Below, piece by piece: positions 63,035 to 64,000 of a DNA stretch of 64,000 nucleotides (the stretch's first letter is position 1; each line of letters starts with the position of its first letter). Location of the stretch: NCBI GenBank assembly GCA_012932295.1, contig JAAONU010000006.1, positions 32,576,882-32,640,881 of the forward strand, written 5' to 3'. The notes below the pieces were generated by a model. The model was not told the origin of the DNA, ran no database searches, and saw only the letters and a program-made list of their open reading frames with translations. This stretch comes from Cyclina sinensis (lineage: Eukaryota > Mollusca > Bivalvia > Venerida > Veneridae). The position numbers and the translations under genes were made by a program.

Positions 63035-63839
63035 AGTGTAGCCATGCGCCAGAAAATCTCAGAGTTGCTCATCGACCTGCAGTTTCTTTTCTAGTAAATC
63101 AATCTTTAGGTATTGAGGTGTTATGGAGTTTTTTCAAACCCCCAGTTTAGTGATCTGCTTTAAGAAAACTATCTAATGATAAAATGAAAAAGTATCTAGA
63201 GATTTTGAAAATATGACGAGTACTTTAAATCTCGCCGAGCTAAACAGGTCTATCGAGCATTTCAAAATCGCAGATTTTCTTTGTGTGGTCATAAAAAAAT
63301 CTGTTGTAACATTGATAAAGATTGTAATCTTTCACAATCATAAAACCAGACACACCCGAGAATAAAGCATAGCAAGTTAATCAATTATCGAGAACTACTA
63401 AAATACCAGTTTATCCCCTCCCAGATCATGATAAGGGGAATGTACAAAAGAAAATTTTGAAAGATAACAATGTGGCTTAAAATTAGCTCTGAACAAGACC
63501 TTCCGACTGACTTGACCCATGAATGATTTTAACCTCGAAGGTCATATTGTCAAAAATAGTTAAAACTGGCCATAACTCGTGTATTACTTCACAGATTTAG
63601 TCCATGTTTGCACACAGCAACCTTAAGGGAGAGATCTTCCGAATTACGTATTCTTTTTACGTCTATTTCTTTTATTCCTTTTGACTTCGCGCTTGTGGCC
63701 AAACTATATATAAAAAAAACCACTTCTTTTGAAGGATCTACAGTTTGTCTTCATCTGGTCCTCAGCTCTTCGGGGCAATGTCTTTTTTCAGTAAGAGTTC
63801 TTGTTTAGAGTACATATATACGGGACGTATTATGGGATC
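63035..63839. other. 3' flank of the PPxY gene; no further gene recognised
   Basis: 63044-63094 is the displaced last coding segment of the interrupted gene (MRQKISELLIDL then stop). Beyond it the sequence is AT-rich. Confidence 0.45.
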
Positions 63840-64000
63840 ACCTACACTATCAAAGCTATTGACTAAAAAGATCTCATTGAGACGAAGTGCAGTGCAAAAG
63901 AACCATCACTCTGCACTTCTTGATTTTGGAGCTATTCCCCTTTGCATAATTTTCTTGTCCGGAGCATAACTCCAACACTATCAAAGCTATTGACTTGAAA
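63840..64000. repeat. Interspersed repeat family B, partial copy running off the window
   Basis: Contains 'gatctcattgagacgaagtg', 'cagtgcaaaagaaccatcac', 'gagctattcccctttgcata' and GTCCGGAGCATAACTCCAAC, matching the units of 11413-12030. Confidence 0.6.

Overview
The window looks like nuclear DNA of a marine bivalve mollusc. The reasons are AT-rich non-coding DNA, GT/AG introns, decayed non-LTR and DNA transposons, and several interspersed repeat families rich in 'ggtcaaggtcaa' and 'gacggacggac' that I associate with bivalve genomes. The organism call is inference. No prokaryotic or viral organisation is seen.

Layout. 1-660 (-) is a frameshifted LINE reverse transcriptase remnant with a YADD box. 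2959-4768 (-) is the 3' end of a membrane-receptor gene: part of a transmembrane exon plus a tyrosine-rich cytoplasmic-tail exon, split by a 1.1-kb interspersed repeat. 7217-9049 (-) and 20647-22488 (+) are two intronless, closely related sodium:solute symporters (SLC5-like) arranged head to head. The 11.6 kb between them holds a retroelement tail (9.3-10.57 kb), a bivalve-type repeat (11.4-12.0 kb), a dead Tc1-like transposase (12.95-14.02 kb), a LINE endonuclease fragment (14.2 kb) and the 3' end of a BEN-domain-like gene (17.96-19.85 kb, +).

26703-26792 (+) is a tRNA-Met(CAU)-like gene with a 17-nt insert at the canonical tRNA intron position. 28.43-31.75 kb (-) is a decayed CR1/Jockey-like LINE with a 2A-like motif, a PHD-like finger, an endonuclease and an RT. 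37715-50661 (-) is a seven-exon uridine-cytidine kinase (UCK) gene that I could reconstruct exon by exon; every splice site is GT/AG and the phases agree (251 aa). Its introns hold a 38-bp minisatellite, a hAT-type MITE with 8-bp target duplication, repeat copies, and a 3.5-kb long-TIR foldback DNA element with 9-bp target duplication.

52.5-52.7 kb has an LTR-end/primer-binding-site signature. 53127-54551 (-) is the last exon of a secreted or surface leucine-rich-repeat protein. Two ~585-bp inverted arms (54837-55419 and 57847-58432) flank 2.4 kb of otherwise unassigned sequence. 60084-62361 (+) is a multi-exon gene of unknown function with an N-terminal PPxY motif. Its 3' coding part is interrupted by a 685-bp transposon (62350-63034) with long TIRs, a 9-bp target duplication and a captured RecQ-like helicase fragment.

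The genes do not form a pathway. The main theme is mobile-element activity: one insertion lies inside each of two coding exons, and four structurally distinct element types sit within one kinase gene. No clearly new multi-gene system was found.
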